A model generated the notes under the pieces. That model was not told the origin of the DNA. It saw only the letters and a program-made list of their open reading frames with translations, and did no database searches. Both the position numbers and the translations under genes were made by a program. This document shows positions 9,768-18,719 of a stretch of DNA of 64,000 nucleotides, piece after piece (position 1 is the stretch's first letter; every line of letters begins with the position of its first letter). This DNA comes from Microbacterium esteraromaticum (GTDB taxonomy: Bacteria > Actinomycetota > Actinomycetes > Actinomycetales > Microbacteriaceae), in the NCBI RefSeq assembly GCF_017303215.1, contig NZ_JAEMWU010000001.1, forward strand, positions 2,353,143-2,417,142. The letters are read 5' to 3'.

Positions 9768-11176
9768 GAGAACAATTCTCCCAGACGATCGCCGAGGTGC
9801 CGGAGCCCGACGGAGTTGGATGACTTCACCAGCACGCGGTCACCCGCACGCAGCTCGGTCTTGAGGTATTCGAAGGCAGCATCCTGATCCGGCAGGTGCA
9901 CCGCCTCGCTGTCCCACGATCCTTCGCCGACGGCGGCGAGATACAGCCGTCGCGCCTCGGGACCGACCACGACGATACGGCGGATGTTCAGTCGAACCGC
10001 GAGCAGGCCGATGCGGTCATGCTCATCGCCGGCGGTCTCGCCGAGCTCGCTCATGGCACCGAGCACGGCGACCGTCCGCTCGTCAGGACCGGTGATCTGC
10101 GCGAGGGTGCGCAGCGCGGCGGCCATCGAGTCGGGGCTGGCGTTGTAGGCATCGTTGATGATCTGCACGCCCTCGCCACCCATCGGCTGCATGCGCCAAC
10201 GCTCGGCGATCTCGACCGTCTCGAGGCGCGCGATGGCATCCGCGGTGGAGACACCGAGCACGCGGGCCGCAGCGATCGCCGCCAGGGCGTTACTCACGTG
10301 GTGCGCACCGAGCACCTTGAGGCGCAGGGCCGCGCTCTCGCCACCCGCGAGGACGACGCACGAGGTACCCGACGCGGTGACCTCTAGCTGTTCGGCGCGC
10401 ACGTCGGCGCCGGAGTTCTGCCCGAACCCGACCACTGACATCCCGCGTCCGAGCGCCAGATCGCGCATCGCCCAGACGCGCGGGTCATCGATGTTCAGCA
10501 CGGCGGTACCGTCGGCACGCGCCGCAGTGACCAGCTCTGACTTCGCCTCGGCCGTCGCCTCGATGCCGCCGAAACCGCCCGCGTGAGCGAGGCCGACCAT
10601 GAGCACGACCGAGACGTCCGGCGTCACCAGCCCTGCGAGCCGGGCGATGCTGCCGGCGCCTGCTGCGCCGAACTCACTGACGAGGAACCTGGTGCTCTCG
10701 GTCACCCGCAGCATGGTCAGCGGAGCGCCGACCTCGTTGTTGTACGAACGCACCGGAGCGATCGTCTCACCCTCGTCGGCGAGGATGCGCGCAAGGAAGT
10801 TCTTCGTGGTGGTCTTGCCGTTCGATCCCGTGATGCCGACGACCTTCAGGTCGCCGGCAGCGCGTACGCGCGCCACGACGGCCTGGGCGAACGCCGCCAG
10901 CGCGTCGATGACATCCGAGACGACGATCTGGGTGATGCCCGCCTCCACCGGACGCTCGACGATCGCGAGCACGGCACCGGCGGCGGCCGCCGAACCGACG
11001 AAGCGGTGTCCATCGGTGTGCTCACCCGGCTTGGCGACGAAGATGGCGCCCGGCGTCATCTCGCGCGAATCGGTGTCGACGTTTCCGTCGACGACCGTGG
11101 CCTCGGTATCGGTTCCGAACAGGCGCAGTTCACCGTCGAGGATCTCGGCGATCTCTGCGAGCGACAGGGCGATCAT
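9764..11176 (-). CDS. murF: UDP-MurNAc-tripeptide--D-Ala-D-Ala ligase MurF
   Basis: MurF adds the D-Ala-D-Ala dipeptide and completes the UDP-MurNAc pentapeptide. The 470-residue protein begins MIALSLAEIAEILDGEL and carries the Mur ATP loop VGITGSNGKTTTKNFLARIL, the central segment VSEFGAAGAGSIARL and the C-terminal INDAYNASPDSM. It starts only 33 bp after the ftsI stop, so no murE is encoded between them as is common elsewhere. Length and motifs are complete. Confidence 0.97.
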   Translation of the reverse strand: MIALSLAEIAEILDGELRLFGTDTEATVVDGNVDTDSREMTPGAIFVAKPGEHTDGHRFVGSAAAAGAVLAIVERPVEAGITQIVVSDVIDALAAFAQAVVARVRAAGDLKVVGITGSNGKTTTKNFLARILADEGETIAPVRSYNNEVGAPLTMLRVTESTRFLVSEFGAAGAGSIARLAGLVTPDVSVVLMVGLAHAGGFGGIEATAEAKSELVTAARADGTAVLNIDDPRVWAMRDLALGRGMSVVGFGQNSGADVRAEQLEVTASGTSCVVLAGGESAALRLKVLGAHHVSNALAAIAAARVLGVSTADAIARLETVEIAERWRMQPMGGEGVQIINDAYNASPDSMAAALRTLAQITGPDERTVAVLGAMSELGETAGDEHDRIGLLAVRLNIRRIVVVGPEARRLYLAAVGEGSWDSEAVHLPDQDAAFEYLKTELRAGDRVLVKSSNSVGLRHLGDRLGELFS

Positions 11177-11209
11177 GTGGCATCTCCATGCGCGGCGGCG
11201 GGTCGCCGG

Positions 11210-12994
11210 CTAGTCGAATTTGGGAAGCAGCTCATCCATCGGCTGCGACGAGGGCGCGACCTTGTACGTCTTCAGCACCTGCGTCATCGCCTTCTGGAAG
11301 GCGCTGGCGGTGGCCGCCGAAGTCCTAATCTTAGTCGGCTCGTCCAACGTGACCAGAACGACGTACTGCGGATCCTCGATCGGAGCGATCCCCGCCATGT
11401 TGGTGAAGTAGATGCCCGGCTTGTATCCGCCCTTGCCGTCGGGCTTCTGTGCGGTACCGGTCTTCATGCCGATCCGGTAGCCGGGCACCTCGACGGCGCT
11501 GGCCAGTCCGCCCTGTACGGCGACGTTCTCCAGCATCCGGTTCACTTGGTCGGCGGTCTGCTCCGAGACGATCTGCTCCGGCTCGGGAGAATCTGGCTTG
11601 ACGACGGTGCCGTCAGCGAGGGTGCACGACTCCACGAGCGAGAGCGGGACCTTGAGCCCGCCGTTGCCGAGCGCCTGATAGGCACCAGCGATCTGCGCCG
11701 GTGTGACGGTGAAGGCCTGGCCGAACGTCGTGGTGTACAGCGTCTGGTTATCCCAGGTGTTGGGGTCGTGGATCAGTCCCTGCTGCTCCGCAGGAAAACC
11801 GACCCCGGTGGCGTCGCCGACCCCGAACCGCTGCAGGTAGTCGTAGCGGGACTGCGCCGACACCTTCGCGCCGAACTTCGACATCGACACGTTGGACGAG
11901 TCGATCAGCGCCCCCGCGAAGGTGTAGTCGTACACCGGGTGGTAGAACGGGTCGTTGACGACCGCCCCGTTGGGGAAGACCTCGCGCGACGGCGCCGTGA
12001 CGCTGCTGAGCGGCGTGGCAGCTCCCTGGTCGATCACCATGGCCGCGGTGACCGGCTTGAACGTCGATCCCGGTTCGTAGGCATCGGCAAAGATCTGCGA
12101 CATCCAGTACTTCTGCGAGACCGAGTCGATGTCGTTCGGGTCGACCGTGGGGTACTCGGCCATCGCACGGATCTTGCCCGTCGCCACCTCGACGACCGTG
12201 ACCGACCCCGCCTGCGCGCCCTGCTTCTTCGCCTCTTCAGCGATCATCTGCTGCAGGTACCAGTTCAGGTCGCTGTCGATCGTAAGCTGCACGGTTCCGC
12301 CGTCCACCGCAGGTGTCGTGCGTTCGCTGCCCGGGATTTTGACGCCGCCCTGGCCGCGAAGGTACGTCACTTCGCCGTCGGTCGCCGACAGGCACTGGTC
12401 CTGCATGCGCTCGATACCGTACTGCGCCTCTCCTGACCCATTGAGGAAACCGACAGCGCTCCCCGCGACCGCGCCGTTCGGATACACCCGCACCGAGCGA
12501 GGCTTCATGTGCAGATACACGAGATCGAGTTCGCGCAGCTCGAGATACTGCTCCGTGTTGAGCCCCTTGGCGAACGGGAGATACTGCGACTCCGGATTCT
12601 CCGCGAGGCGCTCCTCAACCGCGGCGCGCAGTTCCGCGCCGTCGTCCCCGGTGACCTGTGCGATTCGTTCGCTGGCCTCTGACCACGGGATCTCTGGCTT
12701 CTTCTTCGGATCGTTCTCGACCTGCTCGATGACCAACGGCGACAGTTCGGCGTCGTAGACCAGCACGCTTGATGCCAGCACGGTGCCGTGCTCGTCGACG
12801 ATGTCTCCCCTGGTGCCCTCGATCGTTCTCGTCGTGCCGAGATTGCCGTCGTTGACGCCCTGGGCGACGTGTTCGTCGGCATGCACGATCTGGATGTCGA
12901 CCAGACGGAAGATGAACGCCGCCAGCACCATCAGGACGACGGCGAGGGCGACGACGGTGCGGCGCCGCGGACCGCGGGTGGCTCGTGTCGTCAT
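11210..12994 (-). CDS. ftsI: Class B penicillin-binding protein FtsI (PBP3-like transpeptidase)
   Basis: This is the septal D,D-transpeptidase that works with FtsW. The 594-residue protein has a short basic N-terminus, one membrane anchor (VVALAVVLMVLAAFIFRLVDI, residues 13-33), a pedestal domain from about residue 55, and a transpeptidase domain with the catalytic STFK motif (EPGSTFKPV), the SxN motif in SSNVSMSKFG, and KTG in GMKTGTAQKPDG. No PASTA repeats are seen at the C-terminus. It lies between the FtsL-like gene and murF in the expected order. Confidence 0.96.
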   Translation of the reverse strand: MTTRATRGPRRRTVVALAVVLMVLAAFIFRLVDIQIVHADEHVAQGVNDGNLGTTRTIEGTRGDIVDEHGTVLASSVLVYDAELSPLVIEQVENDPKKKPEIPWSEASERIAQVTGDDGAELRAAVEERLAENPESQYLPFAKGLNTEQYLELRELDLVYLHMKPRSVRVYPNGAVAGSAVGFLNGSGEAQYGIERMQDQCLSATDGEVTYLRGQGGVKIPGSERTTPAVDGGTVQLTIDSDLNWYLQQMIAEEAKKQGAQAGSVTVVEVATGKIRAMAEYPTVDPNDIDSVSQKYWMSQIFADAYEPGSTFKPVTAAMVIDQGAATPLSSVTAPSREVFPNGAVVNDPFYHPVYDYTFAGALIDSSNVSMSKFGAKVSAQSRYDYLQRFGVGDATGVGFPAEQQGLIHDPNTWDNQTLYTTTFGQAFTVTPAQIAGAYQALGNGGLKVPLSLVESCTLADGTVVKPDSPEPEQIVSEQTADQVNRMLENVAVQGGLASAVEVPGYRIGMKTGTAQKPDGKGGYKPGIYFTNMAGIAPIEDPQYVVLVTLDEPTKIRTSAATASAFQKAMTQVLKTYKVAPSSQPMDELLPKFD

Positions 12995-13027
12995 GCGGTT
13001 CTCCGTCCGGGCGTGCTTTCAGTGCGG

Positions 13028-13597
13028 CTATCGGGTCGTGGGCGAGGGCAGTCCGTCGGTGACGGTCGGTGGCAGCGCGGGCCCGGTGTCCGACGCCGAG
13101 GCGTCATCGGCCGGTGCTTCGTCCTGCGGCGGCGTCTCGGGCGGCGGCGGCAAAAGAAGCGCGTTGCCCACCGACGTGGAGCCGTTGGGGTTGACCGTCG
13201 ACGTCCAGTCGGCGACATCTCCGGACCCGAGCACGGTTCCGTCGCTCACTCGCAGGTACGACGCCGAACCAGCGACGACGAGCCCCAGGGTGTCGGCCCT
13301 GCTGGCCAAGGACTGCGGCGAGCTCAATCCCACGATGTTCTCGTGCAGCGCCTGCTTCTGCAGGTCGAGATCGTGCTGCTGGCTGGTGAGCTGTGCCAGC
13401 ACGAAGGCGTCTTGCGTGGTCGCGAACGAGATCCCCACCTGCGCTGCGCCGATGGCGAGGGCCCCCGCGACGGCGAGTGCGGCGTAGGCGACCTTCGGTC
13501 GCCGCCGCGGCTCCGGCGCGACCAGCGCGCGCAGGCGCCGCCGCGGCTCTGACCGCGGGGTCTCCTGCGGATGCGCACGTGCGGTCTGCAGGCTCAT
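13028..13597 (-). CDS. FtsL-like bitopic division protein
   Basis: This 189-residue protein sits between rsmH and ftsI, the ftsL position. It has a basic cytoplasmic tail of about 35 residues, one membrane helix ([20 protein letters not shown]), a following heptad-like segment rich in Gln/Leu ([19 protein letters not shown]) and a [12 protein letters not shown] motif typical of FtsL/DivIC-type proteins. A Pro-rich tail of about 60 residues follows. FtsL-type proteins bridge FtsQ and DivIC and activate FtsWI. The assignment rests on topology and position, because the family diverges fast. Its start overlaps the rsmH stop by 4 bp. Confidence 0.82.
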   Translation of the reverse strand: MSLQTARAHPQETPRSEPRRRLRALVAPEPRRRPKVAYAALAVAGALAIGAAQVGISFATTQDAFVLAQLTSQQHDLDLQKQALHENIVGLSSPQSLASRADTLGLVVAGSASYLRVSDGTVLGSGDVADWTSTVNPNGSTSVGNALLLPPPPETPPQDEAPADDASASDTGPALPPTVTDGLPSPTTR

Positions 13598-14532
13598 GTC
13601 GGCTCTCGCAGTTTCTCGGCTGCCCGCAGGCGCACCGGGATCGCACGCGGATTGCGCGCGCGCTCGTCGTCATCGGCGAGCTCGGCCCCCTTCGTCAGCA
13701 CCCGGAAGCGTGGAGCGTGCTCGGGAAGCTCGACCGGAAGCCCTGGTGGTGCGGTCGATGCCGAGGCGGCGGCGAAGGCCTGCTTGACCAGTCGGTCCTC
13801 CAGCGACTGATAAGACATCACGGCGATGCGACCGCCGACGGTCAGTGCGTCCATGGCGGACGGAATCGCGTCGGCCAGCACGCTCAGTTCGGAGTTGACC
13901 TCGATACGCAGCGCCTGGAACACGCGCTTGGCGGGGTGACCGGCGCGCTGTGCGGCGGCCGGCGTCGCGGCGACCAGCAGGTCGACGAGCTCACCCGATC
14001 GGACGATCGGCTGCTTGTCGCGCGCCGCCACGATGAAACGGGCGTAGCGACCGGCCAGCTTCTCTTCGCCGTAGCGCTCGAAGATGCGTCGCAGTTGCCC
14101 CTCGCTGTACTCGGCGATGATGCTCGCCGCCGTGCGCCCCTTCGTCTGATCCATCCGCATGTCCAGCGGTGCGTCCTTCGAGTACGCGAAACCGCGGTCC
14201 GCCTCGTCGAGCTGGAGCGATGACACGCCCAGGTCGAAGAGGATCGCGTCGGCGCCCTGCGCGTGCAGGCCGATCTCGTCGTACACGGTGTGCACGAGCG
14301 TCACGCGGTCCCCGAACGGCGCCAGCCTCTCACCGGCGATGCGCAGCGCGTCAGTATCTCGATCGAGTCCGATCAGGCGGATGTTCGGGAAGCGCTCCAG
14401 GAACGCCTCGGAGTGTCCTCCCATGCCGAGGGTGGCGTCGACGAGCACGGCACCGTCATGTCGCAGTGCGGGCTCGAGCAACTCGACGCAGCGGTCCAGC
14501 AGTACAGGTGTGTGTATGTCGCGGATACTCAT
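13594..14532 (-). CDS. rsmH: 16S rRNA m4C1402 methyltransferase RsmH
   Basis: RsmH (MraW) is the SAM-dependent N4-methyltransferase acting on C1402 of 16S rRNA. The 312-residue protein begins with [15 protein letters not shown] and carries the SAM-binding segment [17 protein letters not shown]. The [10 protein letters not shown] catalytic motif, the substrate-binding helical insertion, and the C-terminal [13 protein letters not shown] segment are all seen. It sits second in the dcw cluster after mraZ, the usual place, with a 97-bp gap to mraZ that could hold a secondary promoter. Confidence 0.97.
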   Translation of the reverse strand: MSIRDIHTPVLLDRCVELLEPALRHDGAVLVDATLGMGGHSEAFLERFPNIRLIGLDRDTDALRIAGERLAPFGDRVTLVHTVYDEIGLHAQGADAILFDLGVSSLQLDEADRGFAYSKDAPLDMRMDQTKGRTAASIIAEYSEGQLRRIFERYGEEKLAGRYARFIVAARDKQPIVRSGELVDLLVAATPAAAQRAGHPAKRVFQALRIEVNSELSVLADAIPSAMDALTVGGRIAVMSYQSLEDRLVKQAFAAASASTAPPGLPVELPEHAPRFRVLTKGAELADDDERARNPRAIPVRLRAAEKLREPT

Positions 14533-14629
14533 GATCTCTCTCCCGTGACCTCCGGCTCTGATTCCTCTCCGCTCGACCCGGCACCGGGGAAGTGTGTCGG
14601 GGCGGAGCGGCGAGGCATCACAACCGGGG

Positions 14630-15061
14630 TCAGAACAATCCGGGAATCACCTCCTGTTCCAGATCGGCGTAGGACTCTTCATTGCTTTCCAGGTAGTCGT
14701 TCCAGGCGGCCGCATCCCAGATCTCGGCGTGGGCGCCGACTCCGGTGACGACCAGCTCCTTGCCCAGGCCGGCGTACTGGCGCAAGTGGGCGGGGAGCGT
14801 GATGCGGTTCTGACTGTCGGGCATCTCGGCGCTCGCACCCGACAGGAACATGCGCAGGAAGTCCCGCGCCTGCTTGTTGCTCAGTGGGGCCTGACGGATG
14901 CGCTCATGGAGCTGCTCGAACTCGGCGGTGCTGAACACGTAGAGGCAACGTTCCTGCCCGCGGGTGACGACGACTCCCCCGCCGAGATCCTCGCGGAACT
15001 TCGCGGGCAGGATGACCCGGCCCTTGTCATCGAGCTTCGGCGAATGCGTCCCCAAAAGCAC
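14630..15061 (-). CDS. mraZ: Transcriptional regulator MraZ
   Basis: MraZ is a nucleoid-associated SpoVT/AbrB-fold DNA-binding protein that controls its own dcw operon. The 143-residue protein has two tandem AbrB-like repeats, [20 protein letters not shown] (residues 3-22) and a second with [17 protein letters not shown] (about residues 80-97), the normal MraZ architecture and length. Three CCAC/GTGG direct repeats at 10-bp spacing lie 41-71 bp upstream and fit a MraZ binding site. It is the first gene of the dcw transcript. Confidence 0.97.
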   Translation of the reverse strand: MLLGTHSPKLDDKGRVILPAKFREDLGGGVVVTRGQERCLYVFSTAEFEQLHERIRQAPLSNKQARDFLRMFLSGASAEMPDSQNRITLPAHLRQYAGLGKELVVTGVGAHAEIWDAAAWNDYLESNEESYADLEQEVIPGLF

Positions 15062-15101
15062 CGGTCATCACCCCCCTGCGTCCGGCCGACCGAGGTGCGC
15101 A

Positions 15102-15125
15102 CCACTTTACTCCACTTCCCTCCAC
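15102..15125 (-). promoter_or_regulatory. MraZ-type direct repeats upstream of mraZ
   Basis: Three GTGG elements (read as CCAC on the plus strand at 15102, 15112 and 15122) are repeated at exact 10-bp intervals, each followed by an A-rich half turn. MraZ is known to bind tandem TGGG/GTGG repeats at helical spacing in its own promoter. The position, 41-64 bp upstream of the mraZ start, fits autoregulation. Confidence 0.72.
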
Positions 15126-15175
15126 TTTCACTCCCCCTTTCTGACGCATTCCCAGGCACCTCCCGGTTCGGGCGG

Positions 15176-15208
15176 CAAAAACCCCGTGATCACGCGGATT
15201 CACGGGGT
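15176..15208 (-). terminator. Hairpin with T-tract, minus strand
   Basis: ACCCCGTGA (15181-15189) pairs with TCACGGGGT (15200-15208). On the minus strand the stem is followed by TTTTT (complement of 15176-15180), the form of an intrinsic terminator. It lies between the DUF3040 gene and mraZ and would insulate dcw transcription. Confidence 0.5.
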
Positions 15209-15220
15209 GGAGGACAGTGG
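15207..15220 (+). promoter_or_regulatory. Second GTGG pair in opposite orientation
   Basis: GTGGAGGACA at 15207 and GTGGAGGAAA at 15217 repeat at the same 10-bp spacing as the mraZ-proximal boxes but on the plus strand, about 85 bp further upstream. This could be a distal MraZ site; it partly overlaps a hairpin. Inference only. Confidence 0.35.
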
Positions 15221-15243
15221 AGGAAAATCACCGCCGAAACGCA

Positions 15244-15272
15244 GAAAAGCCCGGATGCTATGCATCCGGGCT
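15244..15272 (-). terminator. Intrinsic terminator after the DUF3040 gene
   Basis: A perfect 10-bp stem, AGCCCGGATG and CATCCGGGCT (15248-15257 and 15263-15272), has a 5-nt loop and is followed on the minus strand by TTTTC. It starts 17 bp past the end of the DUF3040 gene. Confidence 0.75.
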
Positions 15273-15288
15273 CTGTCAGCGGATCAGA

Positions 15289-15684
15289 TCAACGTTCTTC
15301 TTGGCGCCGATCCCAGCGGTCGTTCATCTTGTCCATGAACGAGGTGTCCTGAGGACTGGCGCCGCCGCGCGGGGCCTGTGCGGGCGCGCCGCCGCCGGCG
15401 CGTCGCACCGGGGTGAACGCGAGGATGACACCACCGAGCATCGCGAGGAACGCGACGACACCGATGACGATGCTGCCGACCGGGCCCAGGCTGGCGCCGA
15501 GCGCGACGGCGGCGATGAGACCACCGACGCCGACGAGCAGCAGCACGGCCCCGTAGACCAGGTTTCGGTAGCTCAGCGCGCGGTCGCCTGTCGGCGCGCT
15601 GACCACGTCTGCGTCATGCTGCAGAAGATGGCGCTCCATCTCGTCGAGCATGCGCTGCTCTTGTTCGGAAAGAGGCATGTCCAA
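15289..15684 (-). CDS. DUF3040 membrane protein (Rv2169c-like)
   Basis: This 131-residue protein starts MPLSEQEQRMLDEMERHL, the hallmark of the actinobacterial DUF3040 family. It has two predicted membrane helices, about residues 47-65 (LVYGAVLLLVGVGGLIAAVA) and 70-90, and a basic, Arg/Gly-rich cytoplasmic tail. No function is established. In mycobacteria the corresponding gene (Rv2169c) also lies just beyond the mraZ end of the dcw cluster, and the same order here supports orthology. An intrinsic terminator lies directly downstream. Confidence 0.88.
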   Translation of the reverse strand: MDMPLSEQEQRMLDEMERHLLQHDADVVSAPTGDRALSYRNLVYGAVLLLVGVGGLIAAVALGASLGPVGSIVIGVVAFLAMLGGVILAFTPVRRAGGGAPAQAPRGGASPQDTSFMDKMNDRWDRRQEER

Positions 15685-15760
15685 CCCCCTCGGTTCGGTC
15701 TATCCAGTCTAGCCGCGCGCGGCCCGCTCGGCTAGCCGAGCACCCCCGGATTCCTGCATC

Positions 15761-15766
15761 TAGGCT
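15761..15766 (+). promoter_or_regulatory. -10 element of a leaderless promoter (prenyl synthase)
   Basis: TAGGCT lies 7 nt before the GTG start at 15774, with no ribosome binding site between. This spacing places transcription start at or next to the start codon. Confidence 0.5.
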
Positions 15767-15773
15767 GGGAATC

Positions 15774-16850
15774 GTGTCTTCTTCGCTCGCGCTCGATGCC
15801 GTAGCCGCCCGCCTCGGCCGTTTCCTCGATGAGATCCGCGGCAGCAGTGCCGAGTACGGCCCCGACGCCGCCCTGTTCATCGATGCGGCAGCCGCCACAC
15901 TGGCCGGCGGCAAGCGACTGCGCGCCCGGTTCTGCCACGCGGGCTGGTATGCGGCATCCGGGCGCGTCGCGAGCCCGCAGGACGAGGTGTGGGGCATGGC
16001 TGCTGCGCTGGAGATCTTCCAGTCCGCCGCGCTCGTGCACGACGATCTCATCGACAACTCCGACACCCGCCGCGGCAAGCCGGCGTCGCACCGCGCGCTC
16101 GAGGCGGCGCATCGCCGGGCGGGATGGCACGGCGACGCCGAGGCGTTCGGCCGTTCCGCCGCCGTGCTCCTCGGAGACCTGCTCGTCGCCTGGAGCGACG
16201 ACCTGCTCGAACAGACCCTTGTCGGGCATCCGCATGCCGCTGCCGCCCGTGCCGAGTACGCCCGGATGCGACGCGACGTCACGATCGGCCAGCTGCTCGA
16301 TGTCACCGAGGAGTCGGCGTGGAACACCTCTCCGACCACCTCGCCGCTCGACCGGGCTTTGCGCGTGGCCGCACTGAAGTCGGCGCGGTACAGCGTCGAG
16401 GAGCCGATCGTGCTCGGGGCGACGCTTGCCGGCGCCGAGCCTGGATTGCTCGACGCGTTGCGCGCGTTCGGACACCCCGTGGGCATGGCCTTCCAGCTGC
16501 GCGATGACGTGCTCGGCGTGTTCGGCGACCCCGCAGTGACCGGCAAACCCGCCGGCGACGATCTGCGCGAGGGCAAGCGCACCGCGCTCGTCGCCGTCGC
16601 GCGCGAGCGGCTGACGCCGGAGGAACGCGAGCGCTTGGATGCCGGCCTCGGCGATGCCGGACTATCGGATGCTGAAGTCGAGACGATTCAGACGCTGATC
16701 CGTTCCAGCGGCGCGCTCACCCACGTCGAGAAGATGATCGACGACTACACCGCGGCCGCGGAGCGGGCGCTGGTCGCGCTACCGGTCGAGTCCGGCGCGG
16801 CCGACGAGCTGGGTGCGCTGGCGCAGGCCGCGATCGCCCGTTCCGCGTGA
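15774..16850 (+). CDS. Polyprenyl diphosphate synthase (trans-isoprenyl, idsA type)
   Basis: This is a short/medium-chain E-polyprenyl diphosphate synthase that condenses IPP with allylic diphosphates for quinone, carotenoid or other isoprenoid synthesis. The 358-residue protein has both Asp-rich motifs: the first is VHDDLIDNSDTRRG (about residue 105) and the second LRDDVLGVFGD (about residue 243). GGKRLRARFC near residue 45 is also typical. The GTG start is directly preceded by a -10 box, suggesting leaderless translation. The position matches the mycobacterial idsA2 locus next to Rv2175c and pknL. Product chain length cannot be told from sequence by eye. Confidence 0.92.
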   Translation: MSSSLALDAVAARLGRFLDEIRGSSAEYGPDAALFIDAAAATLAGGKRLRARFCHAGWYAASGRVASPQDEVWGMAAALEIFQSAALVHDDLIDNSDTRRGKPASHRALEAAHRRAGWHGDAEAFGRSAAVLLGDLLVAWSDDLLEQTLVGHPHAAAARAEYARMRRDVTIGQLLDVTEESAWNTSPTTSPLDRALRVAALKSARYSVEEPIVLGATLAGAEPGLLDALRAFGHPVGMAFQLRDDVLGVFGDPAVTGKPAGDDLREGKRTALVAVARERLTPEERERLDAGLGDAGLSDAEVETIQTLIRSSGALTHVEKMIDDYTAAAERALVALPVESGAADELGALAQAAIARSA

Positions 16851-16888
16851 CCGCAGTCGGTCACATCACGCACACGCGGGGAACGGGG

Positions 16889-17233
16889 TTACGCGAGGGC
16901 GCGCGCCACGCGTCGAACCTCGCTCTTATGGCCCGCCAGGAGAGCGGCAATCGGCGAGCGGCCGAGAGTCTCTTCCTCGGCCAGGAGCCAATCGATGATC
17001 TCGTCGTCCGAGAACGCGGCGTCCTGCATGACGATCACCGTGCCGCGCAGCGCGGGTAGCGGCCGACCGTCGGCGATGAATACCGCGGGAACGGCGAACG
17101 CACCACCGCGGCGCGAGCCGATCAGGTAGCGCTCGTCGAGCAGGCGGCGTACGCGGCCCGGCGTCTCGTCAAGGGCGTCGACGAGTTCGGGAATCGTCAG
17201 CCAGGCGGAGGTATCCGGTGCGTTCTCAGTCAC
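16889..17233 (-). CDS. Rv2175c-family winged-helix DNA-binding protein
   Basis: This 114-residue protein matches the Rv2175c family. It has an N-terminal helix-turn-helix (WLTIPELVDALDETPGRVRRLLDERYLIGSRR) and a C-terminal domain with VPAVFI, LRGTVIVMQDAAFSDDEIIDWLL and a basic end. In M. tuberculosis Rv2175c is a DNA-binding substrate of the kinase PknL encoded next door, and here the kinase is two genes away. A Thr-rich N-terminal segment (TENAPDTSAW) holds possible phosphosites. It converges with the prenyl synthase gene, 38 bp apart, and diverges from the LysM gene. Confidence 0.9.
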   Translation of the reverse strand: MTENAPDTSAWLTIPELVDALDETPGRVRRLLDERYLIGSRRGGAFAVPAVFIADGRPLPALRGTVIVMQDAAFSDDEIIDWLLAEEETLGRSPIAALLAGHKSEVRRVARALA

Positions 17234-17390
17234 CCCTCCACTATCTCACCCCGGGGCCGACACCGCGCCGTTGGCACCGTCGAACGCGCCGAAACCACAT
17301 GAGTAACAGATTTCACTTCTGCCACTTCGGTTGACAACGCTATACAACCGTGTCAGCGTTTTCTCAGCGACTCAGGGGGAGAAGATTGAC
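17234..17390. promoter_or_regulatory. Divergent intergenic region (Rv2175c-like / LysM gene)
   Basis: This 157-bp non-coding gap holds the promoters of two divergent genes. A consensus-like TTGACA is at 17331-17336, 54 bp before the LysM start, and an AGGGGGAGAA ribosome binding site precedes its ATG. No clear -10 at standard spacing was found. Confidence 0.4.
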
Positions 17391-18620
17391 ATGACGGCTC
17401 GCACCTCGCACACCGCGCCGCTCCGATTCGGTGCACCCGCAGCCGTGGTCGGCGCCCTCGCCGCCGCCCTGACGGTCTCACCCGCACACGCGCAACCGAG
17501 CGCGCCCGCTGCTCGCACCGCCGATCTCACGGGTTTGAGCCCCACCGCGCTCAGTCCGCGTCCGCACGCTGCGACGCCAACCCCGGCGGCGGCGGTCATC
17601 CCGGCATCCACGCGTCCGACAACACACACCGTCCGCGCCGGTGACACCGTGTACGCGATCGCGATCCGCAACGGACTCCGCCCCGCCGACGTGCTCGACT
17701 GGAATGGCCTGAACGCACGCTCGGTGATCTACCCCGGCCAGAAGCTCCGCCTGACACCGCCGGCGACCGCGCAACAGCCACCGAAGACGTCGTCTCCACA
17801 GCCGGTCACGCAGACCGGAGGCGCAGTGCACACCGTGAAACGGGGCGACACGGTCTACGCGATCGCAAAGAAGTACCGTTCCTCGGTCAGCGCCATCGTG
17901 TCCGCGAACGGCCTGGGTCGTAGCGCCGTGATCTACCCGGGCCAGAAGCTGCGGATCGGTGGAACGGCATCCGCTCCGTCCACACCGACGACGGGCGCCC
18001 CGACCACGGGCACGCCCAGCACGCCCTCCCCAGCGAAGACTCATCGGATCGTCGCCGGCGACACCCTCTACGGCATCGCAAAGAAGTATGGAACGTCGGT
18101 GAGCGTGCTGCTGCGCGCGAACAACCTGAGCAGCGGCGCAATCATCTATCCCGGCCAGACGCTGCGCCTGAGCGCGCCGGTGGCAGCAGCGGCGGCGAAC
18201 GCCCAACGCTACGCGACGCTCGACGCGACCCAGAAGGCGCACGCCGCCCACATCATCCGTGTCGGGCGCGAGCTGGGCATCTCCGACCGCGGCATCGCGA
18301 TCGCGCTGGCAACCGCCATGGTCGAGTCCTCCATGCGCAACCTCGACTACGGCGATCGCGATTCGCTGGGCCTGTTCCAGCAGCGCCCAAGTCAGGGCTG
18401 GGGAACGGCTGCTCAGATCCTCGACGCCGATCGCAGCATCCGCGTCTTCTACGGCGGACCGCAGGACCCGAACGGGCGTGCGACGCGCGGCCTGCTCGAC
18501 ATCTCGGGCTGGCAGAACATGTCGTTCACCGGCGCCGCACAGGCCGTGCAGATTTCGGCATACCCCGATCGGTACGGCCAGTGGGAGCAGCAGTCCTTCC
18601 GCTGGCTGGCCTCCCTCTGA
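17391..18620 (+). CDS. Secreted LysM protein with lysozyme-like C-terminal domain
   Basis: This is a likely exported cell-wall protein of 409 residues. A signal peptide (VVGALAAALTVSPAHA, cleavage near residue 34) is followed by three LysM domains at about residues 78-122, 144-188 and 214-258, each with GDTxYxIA and YPGQxLRL. The C-terminal 130 residues (VGRELGISDRGIAIALATAM, GLFQQRPSQGWG, YPDRYGQWE) resemble an actinobacterial lysozyme-like fold, including a Glu after AMV that could be catalytic. The ATG at 17391 is chosen for its AGGGGGAG site; an upstream in-frame TTG would add 20 non-signal residues. The role is probably peptidoglycan binding or hydrolysis. Confidence 0.85.
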   Translation: MTARTSHTAPLRFGAPAAVVGALAAALTVSPAHAQPSAPAARTADLTGLSPTALSPRPHAATPTPAAAVIPASTRPTTHTVRAGDTVYAIAIRNGLRPADVLDWNGLNARSVIYPGQKLRLTPPATAQQPPKTSSPQPVTQTGGAVHTVKRGDTVYAIAKKYRSSVSAIVSANGLGRSAVIYPGQKLRIGGTASAPSTPTTGAPTTGTPSTPSPAKTHRIVAGDTLYGIAKKYGTSVSVLLRANNLSSGAIIYPGQTLRLSAPVAAAAANAQRYATLDATQKAHAAHIIRVGRELGISDRGIAIALATAMVESSMRNLDYGDRDSLGLFQQRPSQGWGTAAQILDADRSIRVFYGGPQDPNGRATRGLLDISGWQNMSFTGAAQAVQISAYPDRYGQWEQQSFRWLASL

Positions 18621-18707
18621 GCGCGACACGCCGATGACGCGCCGGACGTCACCGGATCGATACCTCGTGCAGGTGCGCCGTTGCCGAGCCTCACAGCCGC
18701 TTCTTCA

Positions 18708-18713
18708 TAGACT
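18708..18713 (+). promoter_or_regulatory. -10 element of a leaderless promoter (pknL)
   Basis: TAGACT lies 6 nt before the GTG start codon at 18720, with no ribosome binding site between them. Confidence 0.5.
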
Positions 18714-18719
18714 TCATCT

